From the NCBI GenBank assembly GCA_020635855.1, contig JACJYZ010000003.1:434001-498000 (forward strand): 64,000 nucleotides of DNA. The letters run 5' to 3'. The DNA comes from Flavobacteriales bacterium (GTDB lineage: Bacteria; Bacteroidota; Bacteroidia; JACJYZ01). Position 1 is the stretch's first letter; every line of letters starts with the position of its first letter. Shown here in pieces: positions 52,001 through 59,612 of this stretch. The notes under the pieces are model-generated. The model worked only from the letters and a program-made list of their open reading frames with translations. It ran no database searches and was not told the origin of the DNA. The position numbers and the translations under genes are program-made.

Positions 52001-54126
52001 GTTACCGTGGGATTGGTGCCTGCGCCTGAGTATACGGTACCGGCGGCCGGTACCTGGGTCACCGTGGGTGAACCGTCACAGTTGTCTGCAATGGTCAGTC
52101 CGGTTACGTAGTCGGGCATGGTTGCCTGGCAGGAAGCATTGGTGTAAAGGCTTTGGTTACCAGGGCAACCGGTGATGGTGGGTTTGGTTGTATCCTGTAG
52201 GGTAACGGTGAAAGTACATTGTGCTGCATTTCCCGAACCGTCGGTGGCCGTCATGGTGACCACCTGTGTGGTGCCTGTTCCGCTCAGGATGGTACCTGCA
52301 ACAGGCGATTGCGTTACGGTAGGAGAACCGCCGCAGTTGTCGCTAACGGAAACCGATGCTGTATAGTTGGGGAGGCTTACCTGGCATGAACCGTCGGTGT
52401 AAAGTGTTTTGTTGGAAGGGCAGGTGACAGACGGTGGAATGGTGTCCTTCAGCAACAATTTGAATGTGCATGTTCTTTTGTTGTTGGAACCGTCGGTTAC
52501 CGTAAGGGTGATGGTCGGATTGGAACCTGCGCCGGTATATACATATCCTGGAGCGGGTGACTGTGTTACAGTGGGAGCACCGCAATTATCACCAACGGTA
52601 ATGGAATCCCTGAAGTCGGGCAGGGCATACTGACATGAGCTGTTCACATACACATCACGGTCACCCGGACAACCCGTGAGCGTGGGCTTCACAGAATCAA
52701 CGAGGGTTACGGTGAATGAACACTGGGCTGTGTTGCCGTCAGGGTCGGAGGCTGAAACGGTGACCACTTGTGTGGTGCCGGCTCCGCTCAGTGCTGTGCC
52801 GATGGAAGGCGACTGAACCACGGTCAGTAAACCGGAGTTGTAGCAGTTGTCGTTGCGGCTCACCAGTCCGGTGTAATCCGGCAAGGATGCCTGGCATGAT
52901 CCGTCTACATACAGGTTGCGGTCAGAGGGGCAGCTCATGACCGGTGGTGTGGTGTCTTTTACGGTAATGGTGAAGGTACACTGTGCTGTGTTGGCCGATG
53001 CATCGGTAGCTGTCAGCGTAATCACCTGACTGGTGCCAACACCCGTAAGCAGGGTTCCTGCAACGGGCGATTGCGTCACGGTAGGCGAGGGGTCGCAGTT
53101 GTCGGAAACGGTGGCTGAACCGGTATAATCCGGGATGGCCACCTGACAGGATCCGTTGCCATATACATCCTGGTCGCCGGGACAAGAGATGGTCGGGTTG
53201 GTTGCGTCGGTTGCAGTAACCGTTGCAGAACCGCATGATCCCGGCGTCACACATCCGCCTTCACCACGGATATAGTAAGTGGTGGTGGTGGATGGGGACA
53301 CAACAATGCTGGAAGAAGCGGTTGAATCCACCTTGGTGCCGCCGCAGCTTCCGGAGTACACCATCCATTGGGTGGCGTCATTCAGGTTGCCGGTGATGGT
53401 CAGGGTGGAGTTGGCGCCCGGACAAATGCTCGTGGGCGATGCGGATACTGTGGGTACGTCAGGGTCGGTGCATGTAGTGCCGTAAACACGAATGTTATCA
53501 ACGGCTACCTCCTCAGTGGTTCCATCTTGCCCCATGAAGAAACGGATCTGAACACTGGTGCCCGTTGCAGGTATATTGTAGGTGAATTCCTGGAAGGCAT
53601 TGGTAAGGGCAGTGCCGTCTGCGGTGCCGTTCAGGTCGGTGTCTTCCGTGAGGTCAATGGAGCTTGCACCTGTTCCGCTGCCGTAAAAGGCGCCGATGGT
53701 GTTCCAGCCCCCGCCGTCCATGTTGTACTGAAGCAAAAACTCATCGTCCTGTTCGAAGCGTGTGCCGTCTGCCCTTCCGAGTGCAAGCAGAATCTTCACC
53801 GACAAGTTGTAGCCGCTTACATTCAAGGCATTCAGGGTCAGCACCCCGTTGGAGTCGATCGGGTTGGAACCGATATCCAGAAGTCCTTCTCCTACGAAGT
53901 AGTAGGTGCCGTCTTCACCCGTGGGGTCGTTGGTCATCGGTTGGGAATCACCATCCTTGTGTCGGGTGAAGTAATGACTGCTGGTACTTCCGCTAGCAAA
54001 CTCATTGGCCGCATACCGGCTGCCGTTGCCATCGGTTTCAAAGCTTTCCTGAAGGAGTAATGTCTGGGCCTGGAGGCTGGTTCCGGCCATAGACAGGAAC
54101 AGCAGCATGGAGTAGAGTTTCTTCAT
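46012..54126 (-). CDS. Giant HYR-repeat T9SS-sorted surface protein
   Basis: The 2704-residue protein has a signal peptide (LLFLSMAGTSLQAQ), an N-terminal jelly-roll-like domain (ESFETDGNGSRYAANEFASG ..., about 30-210), an Ig-like domain (TVSASPTSICPGANSTLTIT) and then about 27 HYR modules of about 82 residues, each beginning T-C-P-x-D/N-Q-x-x-Y and containing LPDYTG, D-N-C, VTQSP-x-GT and QCSFTVTV-x-DT. The end is a T9SS type A domain (VWNNDVKVFPNPFTGAFRCEY ... TVRRVIRK). HYR modules are adhesive immunoglobulin-like folds. The later modules alternate in two types, showing duplication of a module pair. It is probably a long cell-surface adhesin, secreted and glycosylated by the T9SS. Confidence 0.9.
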   Translation of the reverse strand: MKKLYSMLLFLSMAGTSLQAQTLLLQESFETDGNGSRYAANEFASGSTSSHYFTRHKDGDSQPMTNDPTGEDGTYYFVGEGLLDIGSNPIDSNGVLTLNALNVSGYNLSVKILLALGRADGTRFEQDDEFLLQYNMDGGGWNTIGAFYGSGTGASSIDLTEDTDLNGTADGTALTNAFQEFTYNIPATGTSVQIRFFMGQDGTTEEVAVDNIRVYGTTCTDPDVPTVSASPTSICPGANSTLTITGNLNDATQWMVYSGSCGGTKVDSTASSSIVVSPSTTTTYYIRGEGGCVTPGSCGSATVTATDATNPTISCPGDQDVYGNGSCQVAIPDYTGSATVSDNCDPSPTVTQSPVAGTLLTGVGTSQVITLTATDASANTAQCTFTITVKDTTPPVMSCPSDRNLYVDGSCQASLPDYTGLVSRNDNCYNSGLLTVVQSPSIGTALSGAGTTQVVTVSASDPDGNTAQCSFTVTLVDSVKPTLTGCPGDRDVYVNSSCQYALPDFRDSITVGDNCGAPTVTQSPAPGYVYTGAGSNPTITLTVTDGSNNKRTCTFKLLLKDTIPPSVTCPSNKTLYTDGSCQVSLPNYTASVSVSDNCGGSPTVTQSPVAGTILSGTGTTQVVTMTATDGSGNAAQCTFTVTLQDTTKPTITGCPGNQSLYTNASCQATMPDYVTGLTIADNCDGSPTVTQVPAAGTVYSGAGTNPTVTITATDASGNKRTCSFSVTLVDTIKPTVTCPGDFDIYADASCNVALPDFTSLVTRSDNCYTSAALTATQSPAPGTVINGAGTTQLITITVSDPSSNSQQCSFTVTVVDTVKPTLTGCPADHDLFVNGSCQVPLPDYTGSVTVSDNCGVPTLVQSPTPGTLYTGAGTNPTVTLTATDGSGNITTCSFKVTLVDTIVPTVSCPGNKTMYGNATCEVTVPDYTSLVSYSDNCAGFPTVTQSPAPGVTLEGSGDHTITMNVTDASGFTGQCTFLLTVLDTFPPSITCPADQPVYTNSSCQVSLPDFTGIATVVDYCDASPVVTQSPTPGTILTGLGSTQLITLTATDSTGNATQCSFTVTVTDSTRPSLVCVPDEDLYADGSCNVTLPDYTGLVTVSDYCDGSPVVTQSPAAGTVLSGGGTTQVVTISATDASSNVAQCSFTVTVKDTIKPTMTGCPADQDLYADASCQLALPDFTGSVTVADNCGAPTVTQSPAAGTVLSGAGTTQLVTITTTDGSANAVQCSFTITVKDTTRPAISCPADQDLYADGSCQVSLPDYTGSASVADNCDGSPVVTQSPVAGTVLNGAGTTQVVTITATDASANVAQCSFTVTVKDTTKPSLSGCPGDQDLYADGSCQVTVPDYTGSVTATDNCDGSPVVTQSPAAGTVLSGGGTTQVVTITATDASSNAQQCSFTLTVKDTIKPTIACPLDQDVIADGSCQVAIPDYTSLATVADNCGTPTVTQSPAAGTILNGAGTTQLITLTATDGSANAVQCSFTITVKDTTRPSISCPADEDLYADASCQVTLPDYTGSASVSDNCDGSPVVTQSPVAGTVLNGAGTTQLVTITATDASANIAQCSFTVTVKDTIKPTLSGCPADQDVYADASCQFTVPDYTGSVTAADNCGTPTVTQSPAAGTILSGAGTTQVVTITATDAASNATQCSFTITVKDTIKPQLTCPGNQPVYADASCQGSLPDFTGLATVSDNCGSPTVTQSPSIGTVVTSDVTVTLTATDGSGNFVTCSFTALFVDSTAPAITCPGNQTLIASNNCDASLPDYTSMVTVTDNCDGAPSLTQSPAAGTTISSSTTVTMSSTDASGNTATCTFQVTLQDTTSPVISCPGNQTVYANAFCTAFLPDYRGLGTATDNCDGSPTISQSPSPGTLISSHTMVTLTATDASSNTSQCSFQVVFIDTVPPVITCPGTQTVPGDASCQGTIGDYTSLASAYDACGGTPSITQSPASGTSFSGSITVTLTATDDNSNTSSCTFTVMASDTTPPLVTCPGNQTIYANSSCQAALPDFTSLATTSDQCGGTPVVTQSPAPGTMVSSHTLVTLTSTDGSGNSNQCTFQAIFVDTVPPVIACPGTQTVPGNASCQGVLGDYTSLATASDACGGTPAITQSPVSGTTFSGSVTVTLTAIDDNSNTASCTFTVMASDTTPPVITCPGNQMVYANSGCTAALPDFTGLANSTDQCGDTTVVTQSPAPGTMITSHTLITLTSTDVSGNSSQCTFQAIFVDTVPPMITCPGDQTVPSNANCEGILGDYTSLGSATDACGGTPFITQNPPAGSMFTGIVTVTLTATDDASNIAQCIFKVLAEDTTAPSIVCPGNQYVYADASCQVALPDFTGLGVATDKCDPNPVITQSPAPGSIISTHTSITLIATDASGNTAQCSFMALFRDTMAPVVTCPGNQYVTSGPNCLGVIGDYTSMASATDNCGGTPFISQSPAPGTNFNSSIVVTLTATDASANVGTCTFLVIAEDSVKPTISCPNNQTLYANGMCQAVLPDYSGLATASDNCDPSPVVSQSPAAGTIIGDTATITLTVFDVAGNMSQCQFNVFFVDTVHHSISLNGDTLTCMPAADSYQWLLDGNPIVGATGQTHVAQVDGGYSVIFNAGTECADTTDVMPVIVTGVGTTVWNNDVKVFPNPFTGAFRCEYTLGASETVVMTLYNMLGEEVVKKVITQSSGRHTEEIQTDDLEPGVYLFNVQAGEFQTVRRVIRK

Positions 54127-54214
54127 GAATCTGGTTTAGAAACCGCAAGTTACGGCGTTTTCAACACTTTATGAACAATGGATGCAGGAAAGTTGACCTA
54201 TTTCCCGCAAGTTT

Positions 54215-56104
54215 TTACTCCAAATTTTCCAACTTGGTTACCTGTATTCCTACCGAAGAAAACGGTGCGATCAATCGCAAATAATAGGTTCCTGCGGGCA
54301 ACCCGGCCAAATCAACCTGTTCCCGGTTCAAACCGGCAACCGCATTTTTTTCTTCCAAAATCATCAACTGCCCCAAGGTATTATAAAGGGCCAGCGATAC
54401 GCTTCCGGCATGCGCTGAGCGGTACTGGCAGCGGATGGCTGAGGAGGTTGGGTTGGGGAAAACCTGCAGGCCTGAAAGGCTTTCTTCCGTGGGTAAGCCG
54501 GTGATGATCACCTGCACCGTGTCGGAAACCGTGTCGCAGCCATTCGTATCGGTAACGGCCACCGAATAGGCGCCTGTCAGGTCGGCGATATAGGTTTGCA
54601 TGTTGGCTCCTGAGATTAGGTTCCCATCCCGGAACCATTGGTAGGTAGCAGCCGGCGGGATACAGGTAAGCAGGCTGTCGTTTACCTGGATGGTGCGTTT
54701 TTCGGCAGGGGCTACGGTCACATAAAATGTGCAAGTCGCCTGGTTGCCCTGCTCGTCTATAACTGTGTATTGTTGTGCAGTGATGCCCACGGGGAAGGAT
54801 GATCCGGAGGTGAGGCCGGTGCTATCGGTTTGAATCAGAAGCACGCCCATGCTGCATGCGTCGGTTGCCATGGGGGATGTGTAGGTGATCATGGAATCAC
54901 AGCTGATGATGTCGCCCGGGCAGGTGATTGTTGGCTTCAGGGTATCCTGCACCTGCAGCGCAAATGTGCAGCTATCAGCATTGCCGCTGGAATCCGCCAC
55001 CATGATGGTGATGACCGTATCGGTTGAAACCAGGGTGCCGGCCGCAGGCTTTTGGGTGATGTCGGGAGAGGGGTCGCAGTTGTCTGAGAAAGTCACCTGG
55101 GATGTGTAATCCGGAACGGTCACCTGGCAATTGGAATCGGCGATCAGGGTTTGATCGAGCAGGCAGGTGACAACCGGTTTGGTGGTATCCTGCACCACCA
55201 CGGTGATGCTGTCGCATGCGCCGGGTGTTGAGCATCCGCCTTCACCGCGGATGTAGTAGGTTGTGGTGCTGCCTGGGTTCACAACGATGCTGGAGGAAGA
55301 GGTGGAATCCACCTTGGTGCCTCCGCAGCTGCCCGAATATACCATCCATTGGGTGGCATCGTTCAGGTTGCCGGTGATGGACAGGGTCGCATTGGCACCC
55401 GGGCAAACGCTCGAAGGCGACGCGGATACGGTGGGTACGTTCGGTGCAGTGCAGGTTACAGTACCGTAGATACGGATGTTGTCAAATGCAACTTCCTCTG
55501 TGGTGCCATCCTGACCCATGATAACCCGTACCTGAATGCTGCTGCCCGTAGCCGGAACGGCATAAGAGAACTCCTTGAAAACACTATCCAATGCAGTTCC
55601 ATCTGCAATTCCATCCAGGTTGGTATCCTCGGTAAGGTCGGATTGTGGGTTTACTCCGTAAAATGCAGCCAAGGTATTCCAGCCGCCGCCATCCATGTTG
55701 TATTCTACAAGTAATTCGTCATCGGGTTCGAATCGTCCTCCATCTGTTCGGCCTGTGGCTAGCAATATCTTGACAGAAACCTGGTAGCCGCTCACATTTA
55801 CGGAATTCAAGGTAACTGTTCCAAAAGGACCATCCGGATTGCCGGTGTCATCTACACCTTCTCCTACAAAGTAGTATGTGCCATCTTCACCGATTGGTTC
55901 GGGTAGTATCGGTTGGGAATCACCATCCTTGTATCGGGTGAAGTAATGACTGCTGGTACTTCCGCTAGCAAACTCATTGGCCGCATACCGGCTGCCGTTG
56001 CCATCGGTTTCAAAGCTTTCCTGATAGATGAGCACCTGAGCTTGGGCGTTCAAAATACCAAGTCCGGTGAATGCAAGAATCAATAGGGTGCGGATGGTTT
56101 TCAT
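54215..56104 (-). CDS. Short HYR T9SS protein, paralogue of the giant one
   Basis: The 629-residue protein begins like its neighbour (QESFETDGNGSRYAANEFAS) with the same Ig-like region (VPTVSASPSSVCPGANATLS), one complete HYR module (CLLDQTLIADSNCQVTVPDY) and part of a second, and a T9SS type A domain (GLQVFPNPTSSAIRCQYRSA ... SVGIQVTKLENLE). It is transcribed in the same direction as the giant gene and lies 88 bases upstream of it, so the two probably arose by tandem duplication. A 117-bp segment near both starts is almost identical (see findings). Confidence 0.88.
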   Translation of the reverse strand: MKTIRTLLILAFTGLGILNAQAQVLIYQESFETDGNGSRYAANEFASGSTSSHYFTRYKDGDSQPILPEPIGEDGTYYFVGEGVDDTGNPDGPFGTVTLNSVNVSGYQVSVKILLATGRTDGGRFEPDDELLVEYNMDGGGWNTLAAFYGVNPQSDLTEDTNLDGIADGTALDSVFKEFSYAVPATGSSIQVRVIMGQDGTTEEVAFDNIRIYGTVTCTAPNVPTVSASPSSVCPGANATLSITGNLNDATQWMVYSGSCGGTKVDSTSSSSIVVNPGSTTTYYIRGEGGCSTPGACDSITVVVQDTTKPVVTCLLDQTLIADSNCQVTVPDYTSQVTFSDNCDPSPDITQKPAAGTLVSTDTVITIMVADSSGNADSCTFALQVQDTLKPTITCPGDIISCDSMITYTSPMATDACSMGVLLIQTDSTGLTSGSSFPVGITAQQYTVIDEQGNQATCTFYVTVAPAEKRTIQVNDSLLTCIPPAATYQWFRDGNLISGANMQTYIADLTGAYSVAVTDTNGCDTVSDTVQVIITGLPTEESLSGLQVFPNPTSSAIRCQYRSAHAGSVSLALYNTLGQLMILEEKNAVAGLNREQVDLAGLPAGTYYLRLIAPFSSVGIQVTKLENLE

Positions 56105-56126
56105 AGCAGATGAGATATATGAGGTT

Positions 56127-57245
56127 TTAAATACATATGTACGGATTGGACCAGATGGTAAATACGACCGATCGGGTTTTGAAAAGTTTGTCGGGAAGTG
56201 ATTCGGGTTCGTTGGCCGGCCCGAGGTCTGTCATCTCGCAATGCCCATTGGATATGGAGGCTTTGTAAATATGCGGAAGCGCACATGTTTTTTGTAAAGT
56301 GGTGTTGTAGTGCCAGTTTCTTCTGGGGCCGTTCAGTTCCCGGATGTGTTCCTTCAATGAGGAAAGATCGGGCAGGGCTTGTGCGGCTTTCAGGATCAGT
56401 CCGGCTTCATAGCCCATCAGTGCAAAAGGGTTGGGTGCCTTTCCGTGTGCATCCGTATGGGCTTTGCGAAACGCATTGTTGTTCGGATGGTCATCCGACG
56501 GAAACCAGGAGGACGCGGTGGTGCAGGAAAAGTTAAGATGTTGCAGGTCGTTCATGACCTCTGATTCCAGCATCATGGGTGCACAGTAGATGGGGGCCAG
56601 CTGATCCAGTCCGGCATCCCGGTAGGCGCTGAGAAAGTCTTTTGCATCCGATTTGTTGAAGGCCAGGTATACGGCCTGCGGTGGCTGTTCACGGAACTTG
56701 CTGCGGAGGGCATCCATGTCAAAATTTACAGCATCCGGCTTGGGAACATGCCAGGCGGAAATGGCGGCACCGCCTTCCTGGAGTCCCTGGTCCAATGCGT
56801 AGGGCATCTGGTATCCGCCCTCATAATAGGTGCCGATGTACAGCACTTCCTTGTGCCCTTCTTTTGCCATGTGCCTGCCCAGGCACCAGGCGTTGTACCA
56901 TAGGTCGAAAGCATTGTGGATGACTTGCCTGTTATCGGGAATGTCACAGGGAAGGTGTCCGCCCAGGTTGGTATGGATCAGCAGTGATTTCGGGTCGGTA
57001 AAATGGGCGACGAGGTCGGGTAGAACGGCATTCCCCGTGTAAGCGATGGAGGTGTTGATGTTGTGTTCAATGCTCAGTTTCTGAAGGGCGGTTTCGCACT
57101 CAGAGCTTTTGGCGCCCAGTCCGATGCCCTCCATTTTCAGGGGCAGTTCATTGCCATCGAATCCGAGGCGGATGCCCTGCACGAAGTCGCGACCCAGTGA
57201 CGGGTAGATGGTGGAGTTGGGAATAAGCAGGCCGACGGGCATCAT
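56127..57245 (-). CDS. Periplasmic-binding-protein-like protein without signal peptide
   Basis: The 372-residue protein (or 371 from the second Met) reads like a type 1 periplasmic substrate-binding fold of the Leu/Ile/Val class: VGLLIPNSTIYPSLGRDFVQ at the start, KEVLYIGTYYEGGYQMPYAL, PQAVYLAFNKSDAKDFLSAY, NPFALMGYEAGLILKAAQAL. Members normally have a signal peptide, but the frame starts directly with the first strand of the fold. No permease genes are nearby. It may be a cytoplasmic sensor or export by an unknown route; upstream is a tail-collar gene on the same strand. Function unknown. Confidence 0.65.
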   Translation of the reverse strand: MMPVGLLIPNSTIYPSLGRDFVQGIRLGFDGNELPLKMEGIGLGAKSSECETALQKLSIEHNINTSIAYTGNAVLPDLVAHFTDPKSLLIHTNLGGHLPCDIPDNRQVIHNAFDLWYNAWCLGRHMAKEGHKEVLYIGTYYEGGYQMPYALDQGLQEGGAAISAWHVPKPDAVNFDMDALRSKFREQPPQAVYLAFNKSDAKDFLSAYRDAGLDQLAPIYCAPMMLESEVMNDLQHLNFSCTTASSWFPSDDHPNNNAFRKAHTDAHGKAPNPFALMGYEAGLILKAAQALPDLSSLKEHIRELNGPRRNWHYNTTLQKTCALPHIYKASISNGHCEMTDLGPANEPESLPDKLFKTRSVVFTIWSNPYICI

Positions 57246-57261
57246 GTTTTTCAGTATAAAA

Positions 57262-57289
57262 GAAGAGGGAAGCCCATGCTTCCCTCTTC
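57262..57289 (-). terminator. Terminator of the tail-collar gene
   Basis: GAAGAGGGAAGC and GCTTCCCTCTTC form a perfect 12-bp stem around CCAT. On the minus strand it is followed by TTTTATACTG, so it ends the collar gene and separates it from the binding-protein gene. Confidence 0.85.
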
Positions 57290-57333
57290 CGGATCGTTCA
57301 CATGGTGAATGTGCAGACGATGTTTACGTGTTA

Positions 57334-57894
57334 CTAGCTTCTTGACGGGAACACGCCGAACATGCAAATGATGTAATTCACACAGAGGTAGGGCTGCATG
57401 TTGTTCACGGGTGAGTTCGCGCCGGTCATGCCGATGGTAACTGAACCGGTAGCGGAAACACCAGCCAGACTTTGTCCGGCTCCTCCGTTGTCAATGTAAG
57501 AGTCACCACCTGTGCTTCTGGCGAGGAAGTTGCCATTTGGTTGAGGGTCTTCTCCGTCGCCATTGTTCACCTGAACCGCTGCATTCACATCCAGTGCGGC
57601 CTGGTGGTTGTGGGCGGGCATCTGGGTGATGTTCAGAATGTTGGTTTCGGAGCCGGAGCGTTGTCCCAGCCGGTAAGTCGACAGGCCGGGGCCGGTGCCG
57701 GGGTGTACGGCTGTTCTGCCGCGCATGTCAGGCAACGCAAATGTGGTACGACCGTCACCGCCAAATGTGGTTCCGAGAAGTGAGAAAAGGGCCGTGTTGG
57801 ATGAAATGGCCAGTAGTTGGCCGTCACAATACGCCCAGTTACGCGGAGCAAAGTTGCCGCCAAACATCCTGATTTCTGCAATGGTTCCTTCCAT
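57334..57894 (-). CDS. Tail-collar-domain (MdpB-like) protein
   Basis: The 186-residue protein has the phage tail-collar fold of the so-called microcystin-dependent protein family: MEGTIAEIRMFGGNFAPRNW, AYCDGQLLAISSNTALFSLL, GGDGRTTFALPDMRGRTAVH, then LNITQMPAHNH and a beta-rich end (NNMQPYLCVNYIICMFG). The family is found in phages and, in host genomes, outside prophages, where the role is unknown. There are no other phage genes near it. It is followed by its own terminator. Confidence 0.85.
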   Translation of the reverse strand: MEGTIAEIRMFGGNFAPRNWAYCDGQLLAISSNTALFSLLGTTFGGDGRTTFALPDMRGRTAVHPGTGPGLSTYRLGQRSGSETNILNITQMPAHNHQAALDVNAAVQVNNGDGEDPQPNGNFLARSTGGDSYIDNGGAGQSLAGVSATGSVTIGMTGANSPVNNMQPYLCVNYIICMFGVFPSRS

Positions 57895-58360
57895 GTGGTT
57901 AGGTTTTAGGTTAATGATTTTGGAGGGATAAATGTAGAAGATAATGGTTGCCGGAAAAGGGGTTTGTAAGATCAGGATTTACATTTTTAATTTTTTTTTC
58001 AATGAACGGTGGGGTTAAGGTGGAAGAAGTTCACAGGATGGTAGGTTGGGATCATTGTGCCGCAAGGTGTAAGAACGACAACCCGGATGAATGCCGGTCG
58101 TGGCAGACGGGTATTCCGTCCGAAAAATTTATACAGACTTTAAACAGAAGGCATGTGTTAGGCGGTCGAGGTCCTCAAAAAACACTCGGTAGTTTTTCTG
58201 TTGTTTCAATGACTGTAGGTATCTCAGCATCCTACGCAGTAAATGTCTGGTGAAAAATATCAGGCTATTCATTCAACTCCTTACGCTGAATCACTGGATT
58301 TGTCAGGTGATTGCATGCGTTGCCGGTTTGGGGGAGGGTAGTGAAAAAAATGCGCCGGAA
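57895..58360. other. Intergenic stretch between collar and arsenic genes
   Basis: About 470 bases carry no recognised gene. A frame at 58003-58253 (83 residues, with three cysteines and a WDHCAARC motif) is open on the plus strand but has no homology that I know and weak start context, so it is not called. The right end leads into the arsR promoter. Confidence 0.35.
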
Positions 58361-58397
58361 TTTGGTGACCATGTTTAAATATCGTAATATTGCGATA
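58361..58397 (+). promoter_or_regulatory. arsR promoter with operator palindrome over the -7 element
   Basis: TTTG (58361-58364) and TAATATTG (58385-58392) match the Bacteroidota -33 and -7 elements with a 20-base spacer. The palindrome TATCGTAATATTGCGATA (58380-58397) covers the -7 element and is near-symmetrical. This is a typical ArsR/SmtB site, so the repressor would block RNA polymerase until arsenite binds. Confidence 0.65.
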
Positions 58398-58408
58398 AAA
58401 AGTTGAGT

Positions 58409-58738
58409 ATGGGACAAAGCAAATCGGAAGAGTTCAGTGTGCGGGATAACCGCATTGCCGCATACGCAAAGGCACTTGCGCATCCGGCCAGGGTGGCCAT
58501 CCTCAGGGTGCTGTTGAAAAAGCAGGCCTGTATTTGCGGCGATATTGTAGAGGAGTTGCCCCTTTCCCAGAGTACGGTTTCGCAGCATCTCAAGGAATTG
58601 AAAGAAGCCGGTCTTATCCAGGGTGATATAGAAGGTACCAAGGTTTGTTATTGCATTCATCCGGAGAATTGGGAAAAGGCTCGCAAGCAATTGTTTGACT
58701 TTTTTGAAACCTATCCGTCCAATCCATCATGTTGTTAA
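58409..58738 (+). CDS. arsR: ArsR/SmtB-family repressor
   Basis: From ATG 58409 the 109-residue protein has a winged helix: AKALAHPARVAILRVLLKKQ, then the metal motif ACICGDIVEELPLSQSTVSQ (Cys-x-Cys of the ArsR kind) and the recognition helix SQSTVSQHLKELKEAGL. The C-terminal PSNPSCC adds more cysteines. It should repress the operon and be released by arsenite. It has its own operator at 58380 and is followed by arsM, starting 16 bases after its stop. Confidence 0.9.
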   Translation: MGQSKSEEFSVRDNRIAAYAKALAHPARVAILRVLLKKQACICGDIVEELPLSQSTVSQHLKELKEAGLIQGDIEGTKVCYCIHPENWEKARKQLFDFFETYPSNPSCC

Positions 58739-58754
58739 TCGAAATAAAGCGATC

Positions 58755-59612
58755 ATGAAAAACGCAGAAGAACTTAAAACGCTGGTACGAGAAAAGTACA
58801 GCCAGATTGCGCTTCAACAAAGCGAGGGCGATACCGCATCCTGTTGCGGGTGTGGTTGTGATACCAATGAGGTATACAACATCATGTCTGATGACTATAC
58901 AAGACTTGAGGGGTACGAACCCGATGCGGACCTGGGCCTTGGTTGCGGCATTCCCACGGAGTATGCAGGGCTCAAGCCCGGACAGGTGGTGGTGGATCTC
59001 GGATCAGGTGCCGGAAACGATGTGTTTGTGGCCCGCTCCGTGGTGGGGGATAAGGGACATGTTACCGGGGTCGACTTTGCGCAACCCATGCTGGACAAAG
59101 CCAGGGCGAACAAAGCCAAACTCGGATTTGAAAATGTGGATTTCCGGCTTGGAGAAATAGAAGCCTTGCCATTGCCGGATGCTTATGCCGATGTGGTGAT
59201 CAGCAATTGTGTATTGAACCTGGTTCCGGATAAACAAATGGCATTTGCGGAAATCCTGCGGGTACTGAAACCGGGTGGATATTTCTGTATATCCGATGTG
59301 GTTGCCTCAGGCGAACTGCCTGCCAAAGTGCGTGAAGCTGCTGAAATGTATGCAGGTTGCGTGTCAGGTGCCATTCCAAGATCAGCCTACCTGGAGGTGA
59401 TTGCCAGGGCCGGTTTCCAGGGTGTCGCTGTGAAGAAGGAAAAACCCATTCTGGTTCCGGATGAGATCTTGGAACGCTACCTCACGCCGGATGAGATTGT
59501 CGCTTTTCGTTCCTCCGGAGCCGGTGTATTCAGTGTAACCGTGGTCGGATTGAAAAGTCCTTCAGCGGAACAGCTTGAGCAGGCTTGTTGCTCAGGAGAT
59601 TGCTGCGCATGA
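58755..59612 (+). CDS. arsM: Arsenite methyltransferase
   Basis: The start ATG 58755 is preferred to 58695. The 285-residue protein is an ArsM: SAM motif VVDLGSGAGNDVFVA, and the conserved arsenic-binding cysteines are at about 63 (GLGCGIPTEY), 152 and 202 (MYAGCVSGA). An extra cysteine cluster lies near the N-terminus (CCGCGC, residues 30-35), and the C-terminus ends CCSGDCCA, so it is unusually cysteine-rich. It converts arsenite to methylated, volatile forms. It overlaps the channel gene by four bases. Confidence 0.92.
   Translation: MKNAEELKTLVREKYSQIALQQSEGDTASCCGCGCDTNEVYNIMSDDYTRLEGYEPDADLGLGCGIPTEYAGLKPGQVVVDLGSGAGNDVFVARSVVGDKGHVTGVDFAQPMLDKARANKAKLGFENVDFRLGEIEALPLPDAYADVVISNCVLNLVPDKQMAFAEILRVLKPGGYFCISDVVASGELPAKVREAAEMYAGCVSGAIPRSAYLEVIARAGFQGVAVKKEKPILVPDEILERYLTPDEIVAFRSSGAGVFSVTVVGLKSPSAEQLEQACCSGDCCA

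Noticed and set aside
46039..53969. Many plus-strand frames of 60-230 residues over the HYR gene
   Set aside because: They recur with the module period and are antisense shadows of the repeats.
57948..58253. 101-residue frame between the collar gene and arsR
   Set aside because: No family likeness, weak start, and composition unlike the neighbours; noted but not called.
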